This document shows positions 1 to 6,108 of a stretch of DNA of 10,002 bases, one piece after another. The DNA is from Chloroflexota bacterium. Its GTDB lineage: Bacteria; Chloroflexota; Dehalococcoidia; UBA3495. The DNA lies in NCBI GenBank assembly GCA_022563275.1, contig JADFNR010000099.1:1-10002 (forward strand), read 5' to 3'. Position 1 is the stretch's first letter. Every line of letters starts with the position of its first letter. The notes beneath the pieces were generated by a model. It was not told the origin of the DNA. It saw only the letters and a list, made by a program, of their open reading frames with translations, and did no database searches. Position numbers and translations under genes: made by a program.

Positions 1-204
1 GCGACCGCGAAGGAGCTTGCGGACGTTGCCTCCAAGGGCACGCAGAACATCCAGTTACTGAAGGGCCTGCCGACCAAGATACTCGGGGTTGCCGAGCGCG
101 CCTCGATGGAAGATGTCTTGAAGATGGCTCTTCATGAGGCCCGCAGGCGCGAGCTTGTGAACCTCCCGCGAGACGGCTACGAGGATATCACCCCGAAGGA
201 CTGA
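1..204 (+). CDS. 3' end of an unrecognised gene (partial at window edge)
   Basis: Frame 1 is open from the first base to a TGA at 202-204, giving 67 residues that end in GYEDITPKD. The peptide is mostly helical and charged, with a segment AERASMEDVLKMALHEARRR. I do not recognise a family. The stop overlaps the next ATG as TGATG, so the two genes were probably translationally coupled. Composition is GC-rich, like the far right of the window and unlike 361-921. If the next gene is a terminase large subunit, this could be a small phage packaging or hypothetical gene, but that rests only on position. The start lies outside the window. Confidence 0.55.
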   Translation, partial: ATAKELADVASKGTQNIQLLKGLPTKILGVAERASMEDVLKMALHEARRRELVNLPRDGYEDITPKD

Positions 205-374
205 TGCGGATGGATATGGACCGCCTTTCGGCGCTCAAGGGCCATGATTTCAAGCGCATGTCGAACGACAAGCTGCGCGCGGCGATCGGGGCGCTGACAG
301 ACATCCATTTCGAGGACCGCAAGCAGAACCAGAAAAAAACCGGCCGTCGTCTGCTTCGGTTTGAACCATCGTGA
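204..374 (+). CDS. Possible N-terminus of a phage terminase large subunit, broken by a sequence junction
   Basis: The ATG at 204 overlaps the upstream TGA. In-frame ATGs also occur at 210 and 216, and GAAGGA at 195-200 fits a start at 210 best (9-nt spacing). The readable peptide is about 56 residues, with DRLSALKGHDFKRMSNDKLR early and ALTDIHFEDRKQNQ at residues 30-43. This style, a short helical lead then HFEDRKxNQ, reminds me of the beginning of some phage terminase large subunits; that is from memory and tentative. The reading then changes character (KKTGRRLLRFEPS) just where the base composition shifts, and it stops at 372-374. The true gene has most likely lost everything after about residue 43 at a junction near 330-350, so the last dozen codons are probably not native. 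Confidence 0.4.
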   Translation: MRMDMDRLSALKGHDFKRMSNDKLRAAIGALTDIHFEDRKQNQKKTGRRLLRFEPS

Positions 375-921
375 AAATAGTTTGTTTTTTATTTTTGTAG
401 GCGCGTATTTTTTTATTACAGGTGATGCGACACTTGCAGTTATATCACTTCTCCTTTTTTTTATCCACGACTCTGTTGATGGCGACATGGCACGTGTCTC
501 CGGCGGCACGTCCTATGGAGCACTTATGGACTCATTTGGCGCTGATTTTTTCTATTCCCTTATTCCAGTCTCGGTCGGATATTTTCTCTATTCAATCGGT
601 ACGACGGTTGGCCCGATAGCACCATCGTACGTGCTTCTTATCGGTGCGCTTACTTCAATCTCCTTTCTTTTTTATCGTCTTTTAAATACGAAGATCCTCA
701 CTTTTTTTTGGGACAAGAAGGGAGGAAAGGAAAAAACAAGTGTTTTTGATGATGAGAGCGAACTAACATCCCCACGGGGCATATTCTTTCGTCTTGCAAA
801 GCTCTACCGCCACACGCTTATCAAAGGAAATTTTTTTGCTGAACCGGGCATGATAACCTGGATTACTATATTTGTTTTTCTTGAACAATGGGAAATTCTC
901 GGCGGTTATCGGTTTAATTAG
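361..921 (+). pseudogene. CDP-alcohol phosphatidyltransferase family protein, 5'-truncated
   Basis: Members of this membrane family transfer a phospho-alcohol head group from a CDP-alcohol in phospholipid or related synthesis. The signature is visible: D37-S-V-D40-G41-x2-A44-R45, then G53-x3-D57 and D62 (numbered from the codon at 361). The usual spacing between the last two Asp is three residues; here it is four, a small oddity. Hydrophobic segments lie at about residues 8-36, 62-80 and 90-106, and again near the C-terminus (MITWITIFVFL). There is no convincing start: the frame is open from 298 with no ATG, and the first transmembrane region and lead found in family members are missing, so the 5' end is lost at the junction near 340-360. 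The stop is TAG at 919-921. The DNA is about 40% GC with many T runs, unlike everything from 1094 on. It may come from a different organism joined in assembly, or be a transferred fragment. Confidence 0.65.
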
Positions 922-1093
922 GCTCGTTTGCTACTAAAACCGCCGTGGTGTTTCAGGATTCGTAACATACTAAAAATATGTCCAGCATTACGCCGAAACC
1001 ACCTGCGCATCATATTCCCCGCCCAAGTAATCGTCAATATAAAGGGTGGGGCGGTATTGCTTGGACCGATGGTAATTCGGTCTTTTAAATGGT
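922..1093. other. Unassigned stretch between the AT-rich gene and the decarboxylase
   Basis: This stretch has intermediate base composition. Short frames stay open on both strands (928-1134 plus, and the minus tail running to 918), but neither peptide resembles a family I know and neither has a convincing ribosome binding site. A small hairpin at 1064-1082 is the only structure I see. If the AT-rich segment is foreign, the right-hand junction lies somewhere here. Confidence 0.5.
1064..1086 (+). terminator. Weak hairpin with short T run, possible terminator
   Basis: GACCGA (1064-1069) pairs perfectly with TCGGTC (1077-1082) around a 7-nt loop, followed on the plus strand by TTTT at 1083-1086. 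The stem is short and the T run is only four, so this is weak. On the minus strand it sits just after the decarboxylase stop (1094) but lacks a T run in that direction. It would fit termination of transcription arriving from the left. Confidence 0.3.
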
Positions 1094-1684
1094 CTAGGCG
1101 ACGGTTATTCCCAACTCGGCCTGCAGCACCTTGATGGTCTCGGCCCTTGAGCGCTGGGGCTTCCGCACCCGGCGGCCGATGGGCTCGTTCTCGATCTTGG
1201 GAATCATCTTCATCGCGACGAAGACGGGTCCCTCCTCTTTCATGATCGCTTCGATGTTGTTGGTGAACTCTTCCAGGTTGTCGAACTGGAAGCTGGCGGC
1301 ATATCCGGCTTCCTTGGCCATGCCCGCGTAGTTGATCTCCGAGGCGTTGGGCACGGGTTGTCCGCCCGTGGTGGCGTAACATTCGTTGTCCATCAGGAAG
1401 TGGAAGAAGTTCTTGGGCTTCTTCCCGGCGATGGTGCCCAGGATGCCCATGTTCATCTGAAGCGAGCCCTCGGAGTCGAAGAGGACCACCTTTTCGTCGG
1501 GCTGGGACAGGGCGAAACCCAGGGCCGCCGAATTGGTCTGGCCCATGGCGCCCTGAAGGGTTAGGTCGCGCTTCTCGTCATTGGAGATCTCTCTCCAGTC
1601 TCGGCCACCGGTGCCGGTCACCAGGACGATGGCCTTGCCCCGGTGCGGTTGAAAGGCGCGGAACATGTCTGCTGAGTCGAACAT
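1094..1684 (-). CDS. TPP-dependent decarboxylase, beta (TPP-binding) subunit, ComE/sulfopyruvate or phosphonopyruvate decarboxylase-like
   Basis: This 196-residue protein is a stand-alone TPP-binding (C-terminal type) domain, the usual size of ComE-like beta subunits that pair with a ComD-like partner to decarboxylate a 2-oxo acid. Visible landmarks are MGQTNSAALGFAL (48-60), the diphosphate/Mg site region FDSEGSLQMNMG (69-80), the second half MDNECYATTGGQP (98-110), and a basic C-terminal helix. The canonical GDG of the TPP motif is replaced by S71-E72-G73, which swaps the metal-binding Asp for Glu; the Asn of the distal motif (N100) is kept. The start ATG at 1684 has GGAG seven bases upstream. 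The alpha-subunit gene ends 68 nt upstream, so the two are almost certainly co-transcribed. Sulfopyruvate is one possible substrate, but related enzymes act on phosphonopyruvate and other oxo acids, so no gene name is given. Confidence 0.85.
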   Translation of the reverse strand: MFDSADMFRAFQPHRGKAIVLVTGTGGRDWREISNDEKRDLTLQGAMGQTNSAALGFALSQPDEKVVLFDSEGSLQMNMGILGTIAGKKPKNFFHFLMDNECYATTGGQPVPNASEINYAGMAKEAGYAASFQFDNLEEFTNNIEAIMKEEGPVFVAMKMIPKIENEPIGRRVRKPQRSRAETIKVLQAELGITVA

Positions 1685-1752
1685 TTTTTATCTCCAGTTC
1701 GGTTGGTTATTTGCGTAAATTATCTGAATGGGATGGCGACCCCGAATGATCG

Positions 1753-2274
1753 TTACATTCTATTGAAGCCGTGGTACTCGTCTCCGACCAGGACGGCCAC
1801 GGGCCGGTTGGTGGCCCTGGCTTCTTCAAAAGCGACGGATATCCGGGATGCGTCGTCGTCCGACTCAACCAGGTAATAATTGATCCCCATGGCGTGGAGG
1901 AAGGTCTCGGTGTAGCGGGCGGCCGAGTCGGTGATCACGCCGTGACGCGTCCAACCCCGGTAACCGATCAGCATTACCAGCGGGAACCCCGCGTCGATGG
2001 CCATGCCGCGTATGGAGTCGCCGGACTCCATCATGCCCGTGTTCTGGATGACACAAACGGGCACCTTCCCGCCGACGGTCAGCCCGAGGGCGATGGCGAA
2101 GGTCTCTCCCTCACGCGATGTGGGGACGATTTCCAGCCAGGTCTGTTCCTTCATCAGTTCGTATAGGTAGTTGGTTTCGCTGTCCGGTATGGTCACGATA
2201 TGTGTGACGCCGTTCTTCCGGAACTCCGTGATCAAAGACTCTGGTTTCAGTAATGCCGCCTGTTGTTGGACCAT
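1753..2274 (-). CDS. TPP-dependent decarboxylase, alpha (PYR-domain) subunit, ComD-like
   Basis: This 173-residue protein is the N-terminal (PYR) half of a split TPP decarboxylase. Landmarks are IPDS (29-32), TSREGETFAIALG (52-64) carrying the Glu expected to activate the thiazolium (E55 by alignment with the HEQ motif of related enzymes), VIQNTGMMESGDSIRG (75-90) and LIGYRGW (102-108). These match ComD-type sulfopyruvate and phosphonopyruvate decarboxylase alpha subunits. The ATG at 2274 has GGGAGG about eight bases upstream, a strong ribosome site. The beta subunit follows after 68 nt. Transcription is likely driven by the promoter at 2365-2394, giving a leader of roughly 80 nt. With its partner it should form a cytoplasmic alpha/beta enzyme whose active sites lie at subunit interfaces; the substrate is inferred only by family. 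Confidence 0.87.
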   Translation of the reverse strand: MVQQQAALLKPESLITEFRKNGVTHIVTIPDSETNYLYELMKEQTWLEIVPTSREGETFAIALGLTVGGKVPVCVIQNTGMMESGDSIRGMAIDAGFPLVMLIGYRGWTRHGVITDSAARYTETFLHAMGINYYLVESDDDASRISVAFEEARATNRPVAVLVGDEYHGFNRM

Positions 2275-2364
2275 GGGCCATTCCTCCCTGGGTGATTCTA
2301 AGTCCCGTCATGGCAAGGTCCGGCCATTGAACACGGGGCTTGCTGTGCTATTTTGGGGCGCTTC

Positions 2365-2394
2365 ATTATATTAACCATCTGTTCTTACAGTCAA
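2365..2394 (-). promoter_or_regulatory. Sigma-70-type promoter for the decarboxylase operon
   Basis: Read on the minus strand: TTGACT (2394-2389, five of six to consensus), an 18-nt spacer, then a perfect TATAAT (2370-2365). Transcription should start near 2358, about 80 nt before the alpha-subunit ATG. The -35 hexamer shares three bases with the inverted repeat at 2392-2419. Confidence 0.75.
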
Positions 2395-2419
2395 TCTTGG
2401 CTTAAGCGAGCCAAGATTG
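2392..2419. promoter_or_regulatory. Perfect 11-bp inverted repeat, probable operator
   Basis: CAATCTTGGCT (2392-2402) and AGCCAAGATTG (2409-2419) are exact reverse complements around a 6-nt centre (TAAGCG). The site lies between divergent genes and overlaps the -35 box of the decarboxylase promoter. There is no T run on either side, so a terminator is unlikely. A dimeric regulator bound here would block or recruit polymerase at that promoter and could also affect the divergent transporter. No regulator gene is present in the window. Confidence 0.65.
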
Positions 2420-2576
2420 GGCCGGTGCGGGCGACGGTTTTGTGTATCATGGGGGGACGCCGCCGAGGGGGGCCGCCACTTAGTCAAGCTTGCTCTTGTT
2501 CCCTGGTTCGTGTGGCCTCCCTGAAGGAATCTTTCACCTCCGTCCTGTTGCGCCCCTGGGCGGCAAGGCTGCCTTG
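2420..2576 (+). other. Leader of the transporter gene
   Basis: This is a GC-rich intergenic stretch upstream of the transporter. A TATCAT at 2445-2450 resembles a -10 box but has no matching -35 at a normal distance. The reading frame of the transporter is open back to an alternative TTG at 2490, but the residues before 2577 do not look like transporter sequence. I see no riboswitch or other structure. Confidence 0.4.
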
Positions 2577-3917
2577 ATGCTTCTTGCGTCCCGTTTGAAG
2601 GATAAATTCCCCTTCTACTACGGTTGGGTCGTGGTGGCCGCCTCCGGCACGGCCGTGTTCGCCCGAATGGCCCCGGCCATAACCACCCTCACCGTGCTCA
2701 TCTTTCCCATGTCGCAGCGATTGGGCTGGAGCCGTACCCTCATCGCCGGGTCGGTTAGCGCTGGCGCTCTGGCCGCGCTGGTCCTTTCTCCACTGGTCGG
2801 ATGGGCCATCGACCGCTTTGGCGTGCGCCCGGTGCTGGTGATCAGCGTTTTGGTTATGGGCCTGGCAATGATCTCGTTGGCCTGGGCCACCATCCCATTG
2901 ACCTTCTACCTGGCCTTCGCCGCGGCCAGAGTGGTCTTCCACACCTCGGCGCCCATCGGGGCCAGCACGGTTGCTTCCCGGTGGTTCATCAAAAAACGGG
3001 GCCGCGCAATCGGGATAATCTTCCTCTTAGGCGCATTGGGCGGCATCGTGTTCACCATGGTGGCGTCCCTGGTGGTGGAGAGCTACGGCCTGAAGGCAAC
3101 TTGGATCGCCATCGGCCTGATCGTCCTGGCGGTATCCGTGGCCCCGTCATTGTTATTGGTGGCTGAACGGCCCGAAGACATCGGCCTTAGTCCTGACGGC
3201 GCGCCCCCCGGCCGCGTGCCCTCCGGTAATATTGCGTCAGGCCGCATGGCGGTTGCCAGGGAGGCCCAAGGCTACGCCCGGTCCGGAGGGACCGCGCCGG
3301 CGCCGGAGACTGATGACGACTCATGGGCTCTGGGGGAGGCCGTCCGTACCAAAGCCTTTTGGCTGTTGGCGTCCATGGGGTTCGCCACTTTTTTCGTGCA
3401 CACCAGTATCGGCGTCCACATGGGAGCCTATTTCCGGGACATCGGCCTGGGTCCCACTTCGGCCGCACTGGCGGTGAGCTTGAGTTGGACGGTTTCAGCG
3501 GTCAGCAGCGTCGTTTGGGGTTGGGTCACCGAGCGGGTAGACCTCAGGTACGCATATTCGGGGATGTTCCTGGTCCAGGCCGGCAGCACCCTATACCTGA
3601 TATTCGTTGCTGGGACGGGCGGGGTTTTCTTGGTGGCCGCATTGTTCGGCATCGTCTCCGCCGGGGCGAATGTGGTGCCCGCAGTGATGTACGCCAATTA
3701 TTTCGGACGGTCTTCGCTGGGCAAGATACGGGGATTGGGCGAGGTGGGAGTGCTGGTTGGGCAGGCCACCGGGCCCGTCATCGCCGGTATCTTGTTTGAC
3801 CTGCGGGGTGGCTACAGCGCGATCTTCGCGGTGTTCGTGGTTATGGCCCTTGCCTGCAGCTTGGTGGTGCTCAAGGCCAAACCCCCAGTCAAGAAGCGGG
3901 TCTTGGCGGCCGCTTAA
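2577..3917 (+). CDS. MFS transporter, monocarboxylate/oxalate-formate antiporter-like
   Basis: This 446-residue integral membrane protein has about twelve hydrophobic helices in two halves, split by a hydrophilic cytoplasmic loop at about 197-258. The start ATG at 2577 is chosen because the protein then begins with the short lead MLLASRLKDKFPFYYGW, usual for this group; only a weak AAGG precedes it. The MFS motif A appears after helix 2 as GWAIDRFGVRP (75-85), and an RGR cluster (141-143) follows another helix. The phrase RPEDIGLSPDG at the start of the central loop is common in monocarboxylate-porter-like MFS proteins. It is transcribed divergently from the decarboxylase pair across a shared operator-like repeat and precedes a flavin monooxygenase in the same direction. 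It therefore probably moves the organic acid that those enzymes handle; the substrate and direction of transport cannot be read from the sequence. Confidence 0.88.
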   Translation: MLLASRLKDKFPFYYGWVVVAASGTAVFARMAPAITTLTVLIFPMSQRLGWSRTLIAGSVSAGALAALVLSPLVGWAIDRFGVRPVLVISVLVMGLAMISLAWATIPLTFYLAFAAARVVFHTSAPIGASTVASRWFIKKRGRAIGIIFLLGALGGIVFTMVASLVVESYGLKATWIAIGLIVLAVSVAPSLLLVAERPEDIGLSPDGAPPGRVPSGNIASGRMAVAREAQGYARSGGTAPAPETDDDSWALGEAVRTKAFWLLASMGFATFFVHTSIGVHMGAYFRDIGLGPTSAALAVSLSWTVSAVSSVVWGWVTERVDLRYAYSGMFLVQAGSTLYLIFVAGTGGVFLVAALFGIVSAGANVVPAVMYANYFGRSSLGKIRGLGEVGVLVGQATGPVIAGILFDLRGGYSAIFAVFVVMALACSLVVLKAKPPVKKRVLAAA

Positions 3918-4033
3918 ACCTCCGTGATCTCCGGTTTGTAGCCATCATGCTCTTTCGTCGTCACATCCATCATGTATGCTTGCTGCTATGAGCGGAATGC
4001 CTTGGACCGGACCAGACCAGGCGGCGGTGGCAT

Positions 4034-5377
4034 ATGGCCGGTAGCGTTGACCGAAAGATGCTGCTGGTGGGCTTCTTGCAGGCCTCCAACTGCTCCAACT
4101 ACACCGGCTCCTGGCGCCACCCGGACACCGATCCCGGGTTCATGGACCTGGAGTTCTACCAGAACATCGCAGCCACATTGGAGCGGGGAAAATTCCATCT
4201 GGCTTTCATCGACGACCGGCTGGCCATGCCCAGCCGGTATGGGGACTCATTCGAGGAAGCGGTGGAAAACGGCATTCGGGTGATCAAACTGGACCTGGTC
4301 CCGATCATCACCGCCATGGGCCTGGCGACCAAACACCTGGGGCTGGGCGCCACCTATTCCACCACCTATTACTCGCCCTTCCACGTGGCGCGGCTGTTCG
4401 CCTCGTTGGACCACTTCACCAAGGGCCGGGTTGCCTGGAACGTGGTGACTTCCCTGAACGACTCCGAGGCCCAGAACTTTGGGGTTCGGGAACAGCCTGA
4501 GCACGACGACCGTTACGACGCGGCCGACGATTTCATGCAGGCCGCCTGCAAGCTGTGGGACTCCTGGGAGGACGGTGCCGTGCTGCTGGACAAGCAGACC
4601 GGCAGGTTCGCCGACCCAGCCAAGGTCCACCGGGTTGACCATGCGGGTGAGTGGTTCCAGGTGCGGGGCCCGCTGACCGTGCCCCGGCCTCCCCAGGGCC
4701 ATCCAGTGCTGATCCAGGCGGGCCAATCGGAGCGGGGACGGCAGTTCGCGGCCCGCTGGGGGGAGCTGTTGTTCGTGATCTACCCCACCCCCGAAGCCTG
4801 CAAGGCCTACCGGGACGACCTTCGCCAGCGGGCGCAATCGGCGGGCCGGGACCCGGATTCGGTGCGGGTGACCCCAGCGGTATACGTGGTGGTGGCTGAG
4901 ACGCCGGAGAAAGCCCAACAAAAGCTGGAGCAGATAGAGAGCCTGGCCAACCGGGCGGACTCGTTGACGCTGCTCTCTGAGGTCTTCAATTACGATTTTT
5001 CCCAGCACCCCGTGGACGAGCCCTTATCCGAGGAAATACTGGCGTCAATGACCGGTCTAAGGGGTTTTTTGGACCGGGTGGTGGGGTTGAGCGGCACGTC
5101 GAATCCCAGCGTCAACGACTTTATAAAATGGTCCGGCCGGGGCACCCTCCGCGAACTTCCGCTGTTCACGGGCACCCCGGCCCTGGTCGCCGATCAGATG
5201 GAGTCGTGGTTCCATGCCGAAGCCTGCGACGGTTTTGTCCTGGCCGCCACCCACATGCCCGGCGCCTACGAAGACTTTGTGAACCTGGTAGTCCCCGAAC
5301 TCCAACGCCGGGGCCTATTCCGCCGGGAATACGCCGAAGGCACCCTGCGCGACAACCTGGGGTTTGCGCGGCCGTAG
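4034..5377 (+). CDS. FMNH2-dependent monooxygenase, NtaA/SnaA/DszA family (luciferase-like fold)
   Basis: This 447-residue protein has the length and landmarks of the NtaA/SnaA/DszA/SoxA group of class C flavin monooxygenases, which use reduced FMN from a separate reductase and O2 to cleave C-N or C-S bonds or hydroxylate substrates. Visible motifs are SWRHPDTDPG (26-35), ATYSTTYYSPFHVAR (106-120), the family signature GRVAWNVVTSLNDSEAQNFG (131-150), and HPVLIQAGQSERGRQFAARW (223-242), which contributes to flavin phosphate binding. The ATG at 4034 follows GGTGG at short spacing. It lies 116 nt after the transporter on the same strand, with no terminator seen between, so the two may be co-transcribed. 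No flavin reductase is encoded in the window; one must be supplied elsewhere. Known relatives act on nitrilotriacetate, dibenzothiophene sulfone and pristinamycin, so the substrate here is open. Confidence 0.9.
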   Translation: MAGSVDRKMLLVGFLQASNCSNYTGSWRHPDTDPGFMDLEFYQNIAATLERGKFHLAFIDDRLAMPSRYGDSFEEAVENGIRVIKLDLVPIITAMGLATKHLGLGATYSTTYYSPFHVARLFASLDHFTKGRVAWNVVTSLNDSEAQNFGVREQPEHDDRYDAADDFMQAACKLWDSWEDGAVLLDKQTGRFADPAKVHRVDHAGEWFQVRGPLTVPRPPQGHPVLIQAGQSERGRQFAARWGELLFVIYPTPEACKAYRDDLRQRAQSAGRDPDSVRVTPAVYVVVAETPEKAQQKLEQIESLANRADSLTLLSEVFNYDFSQHPVDEPLSEEILASMTGLRGFLDRVVGLSGTSNPSVNDFIKWSGRGTLRELPLFTGTPALVADQMESWFHAEACDGFVLAATHMPGAYEDFVNLVVPELQRRGLFRREYAEGTLRDNLGFARP

Positions 5378-5396
5378 GGCCACCTGGCCTGGTGAC

Positions 5397-5423
5397 AAAA
5401 AAGCGCCGGCGGCTAACCCGCCG
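5397..5423 (-). terminator. Rho-independent terminator of the lipoprotein/DNRLRE transcript
   Basis: On the minus strand, CGGCGG (5423-5418) pairs with CCGCCG (5412-5407) around the loop GTTAG, followed by GCGC and six T (5402-5397). The TAG stop of the DNRLRE frame (5415-5413) lies in the loop, so termination is tied closely to the end of that frame. This suggests the DNRLRE segment is the natural 3' end of the transcript. The plus-strand monooxygenase ends only 35 nt from the DNRLRE stop and gains no T run from this hairpin. Confidence 0.75.
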
Positions 5424-5982
5424 TGTACTCCACCACCAGCACCGGCCGGTTGGCCGGCTCTTCGTTTTCTTTGGTGTCGAAGCGCTTGGCGGTCCGGGAC
5501 TTGGATTCGTCGCCCTGGAGCAGCCAGCCGAAATTGCTGGCGGGGTCGTCCAGCCATCTCTGGACATCGGCCACCAGTTGACTGGTCGACACCCAGGTGT
5601 AGCTGCCGATGCCTCCTACCGAGGTGGTGGCGCTGGCGGCGGGAAAGAAATCCCCGCCGGGAGTGTTCCAGTCCAGGGACTTGAACACCCTTTGAGTCCA
5701 GGTTACGTCCCCCTGATCAGCGTCGGCGCCTGACCCTCCGTTACCGGAGGCGATAGCTTGTCCTTCCTGCCAGTCGGCCAGCACCCGGAGCAGGCCGATA
5801 TCGGCGTTTCCCGCGACGGTCCGGGACATGTTAAGGGTCAACGAAACGCCGGTGACCGTGGCCCCTGCCGGGAGTCCGGCTGCGATGTCGAAGCCGATCA
5901 AGCCCCGGCGTATATCGCCACCGCCGGTCTTACCGGCGAAGAACCCCTGCCCGGCCCCGTTGTTGCGCTGGTCGCCCAGCGT

Positions 5983-6090
5983 TTCATAGAGGGTGTCGTC
6001 TCTGCTTGCGCTCAGCGTCTTATTTAGAGTGGTATCTTCGACGGCGCTGGGCGTTTGATCTAGGGCGCTATCTTCGGCGGCGCTGGGTGT
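5983..6090 (-). repeat. Three imperfect 36-nt tandem repeats in the linker
   Basis: The frame reads TPSAAEDSALDQ (6090-6055), TPSAVEDTTLNK (6054-6019) and TLSASRDDTLYE (6018-5983), exactly 12 residues each. The last copy is the opening strand of the DNRLRE domain, so the linker appears to have grown by duplicating the domain's own N-terminal edge. The first two copies are most alike at the DNA level. Confidence 0.75.
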
Positions 6091-6100
6091 TCCAGCTGCC
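6079..6100 (-). other. Hairpin just downstream of the in-frame TGA
   Basis: On the minus strand GGC-A-GCTGG (6100-6092) pairs with CCAGC-GCC (6086-6079), giving an eight-pair stem with one bulged A and a 5-nt loop, starting eight bases after the TGA. No T run follows, so it is not a terminator. Structures at this distance can stimulate stop-codon readthrough. It overlaps coding repeats and could be a by-product of their composition. The apical loop does not look like a bacterial SECIS element. Confidence 0.35.
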
Positions 6101-6108
6101 GGAGCCTT

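Larger units (their letters stand above)
5413..6108 (-). pseudogene. DNRLRE-type domain, in frame downstream of the lipoprotein TGA stop, lacking its own start
   Basis: Immediately after the TGA of the lipoprotein (6109-6111) the same frame is open for 231 codons to TAG at 5413. It begins KAPAAGTPSAAEDSALDQ, runs through three 12-residue linker repeats, then gives a complete DNRLRE-like beta-sandwich: DDTLYETLG, GGGDIRRGLIGFDIA, VSLTLNMSRT, VLADWQEG, DVTWTQRVF, TSQLVADVQRWLDDPASNFG, then RPVLVVEYTAG at the end. Such domains are found in secreted, often C-terminal, parts of large surface proteins. No ATG, GTG or TTG precedes the domain in frame; the first is a TTG at 5901, already inside it. 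The segment is intact and closed by a terminator, so it is best read as the C-terminal domain of the upstream lipoprotein, cut off by a nonsense change, a sequence error or a readthrough stop. Confidence refers to the domain, not to its being expressed. Confidence 0.75.

Noticed and set aside
918..1382. Minus-strand open frame of 154 residues
   Set aside because: It mostly overlaps the decarboxylase beta subunit in another frame and the peptide is Arg/Gly/His-rich shadow sequence.
2392..2419. The inverted repeat as a rho-independent terminator
   Set aside because: No T run follows on either strand, and it overlaps a promoter -35 box between divergent genes.
2484..2942. Minus-strand open frame of 152 residues opposite the transporter
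   Set aside because: Antisense to a clear MFS gene, with low-complexity charged sequence typical of shadow frames in GC-rich DNA.
4247..5008. Long minus-strand frame of 253 residues opposite the monooxygenase
   Set aside because: It lies fully inside a well-supported monooxygenase gene and shows no recognisable motif; long antisense frames are expected at this GC content.
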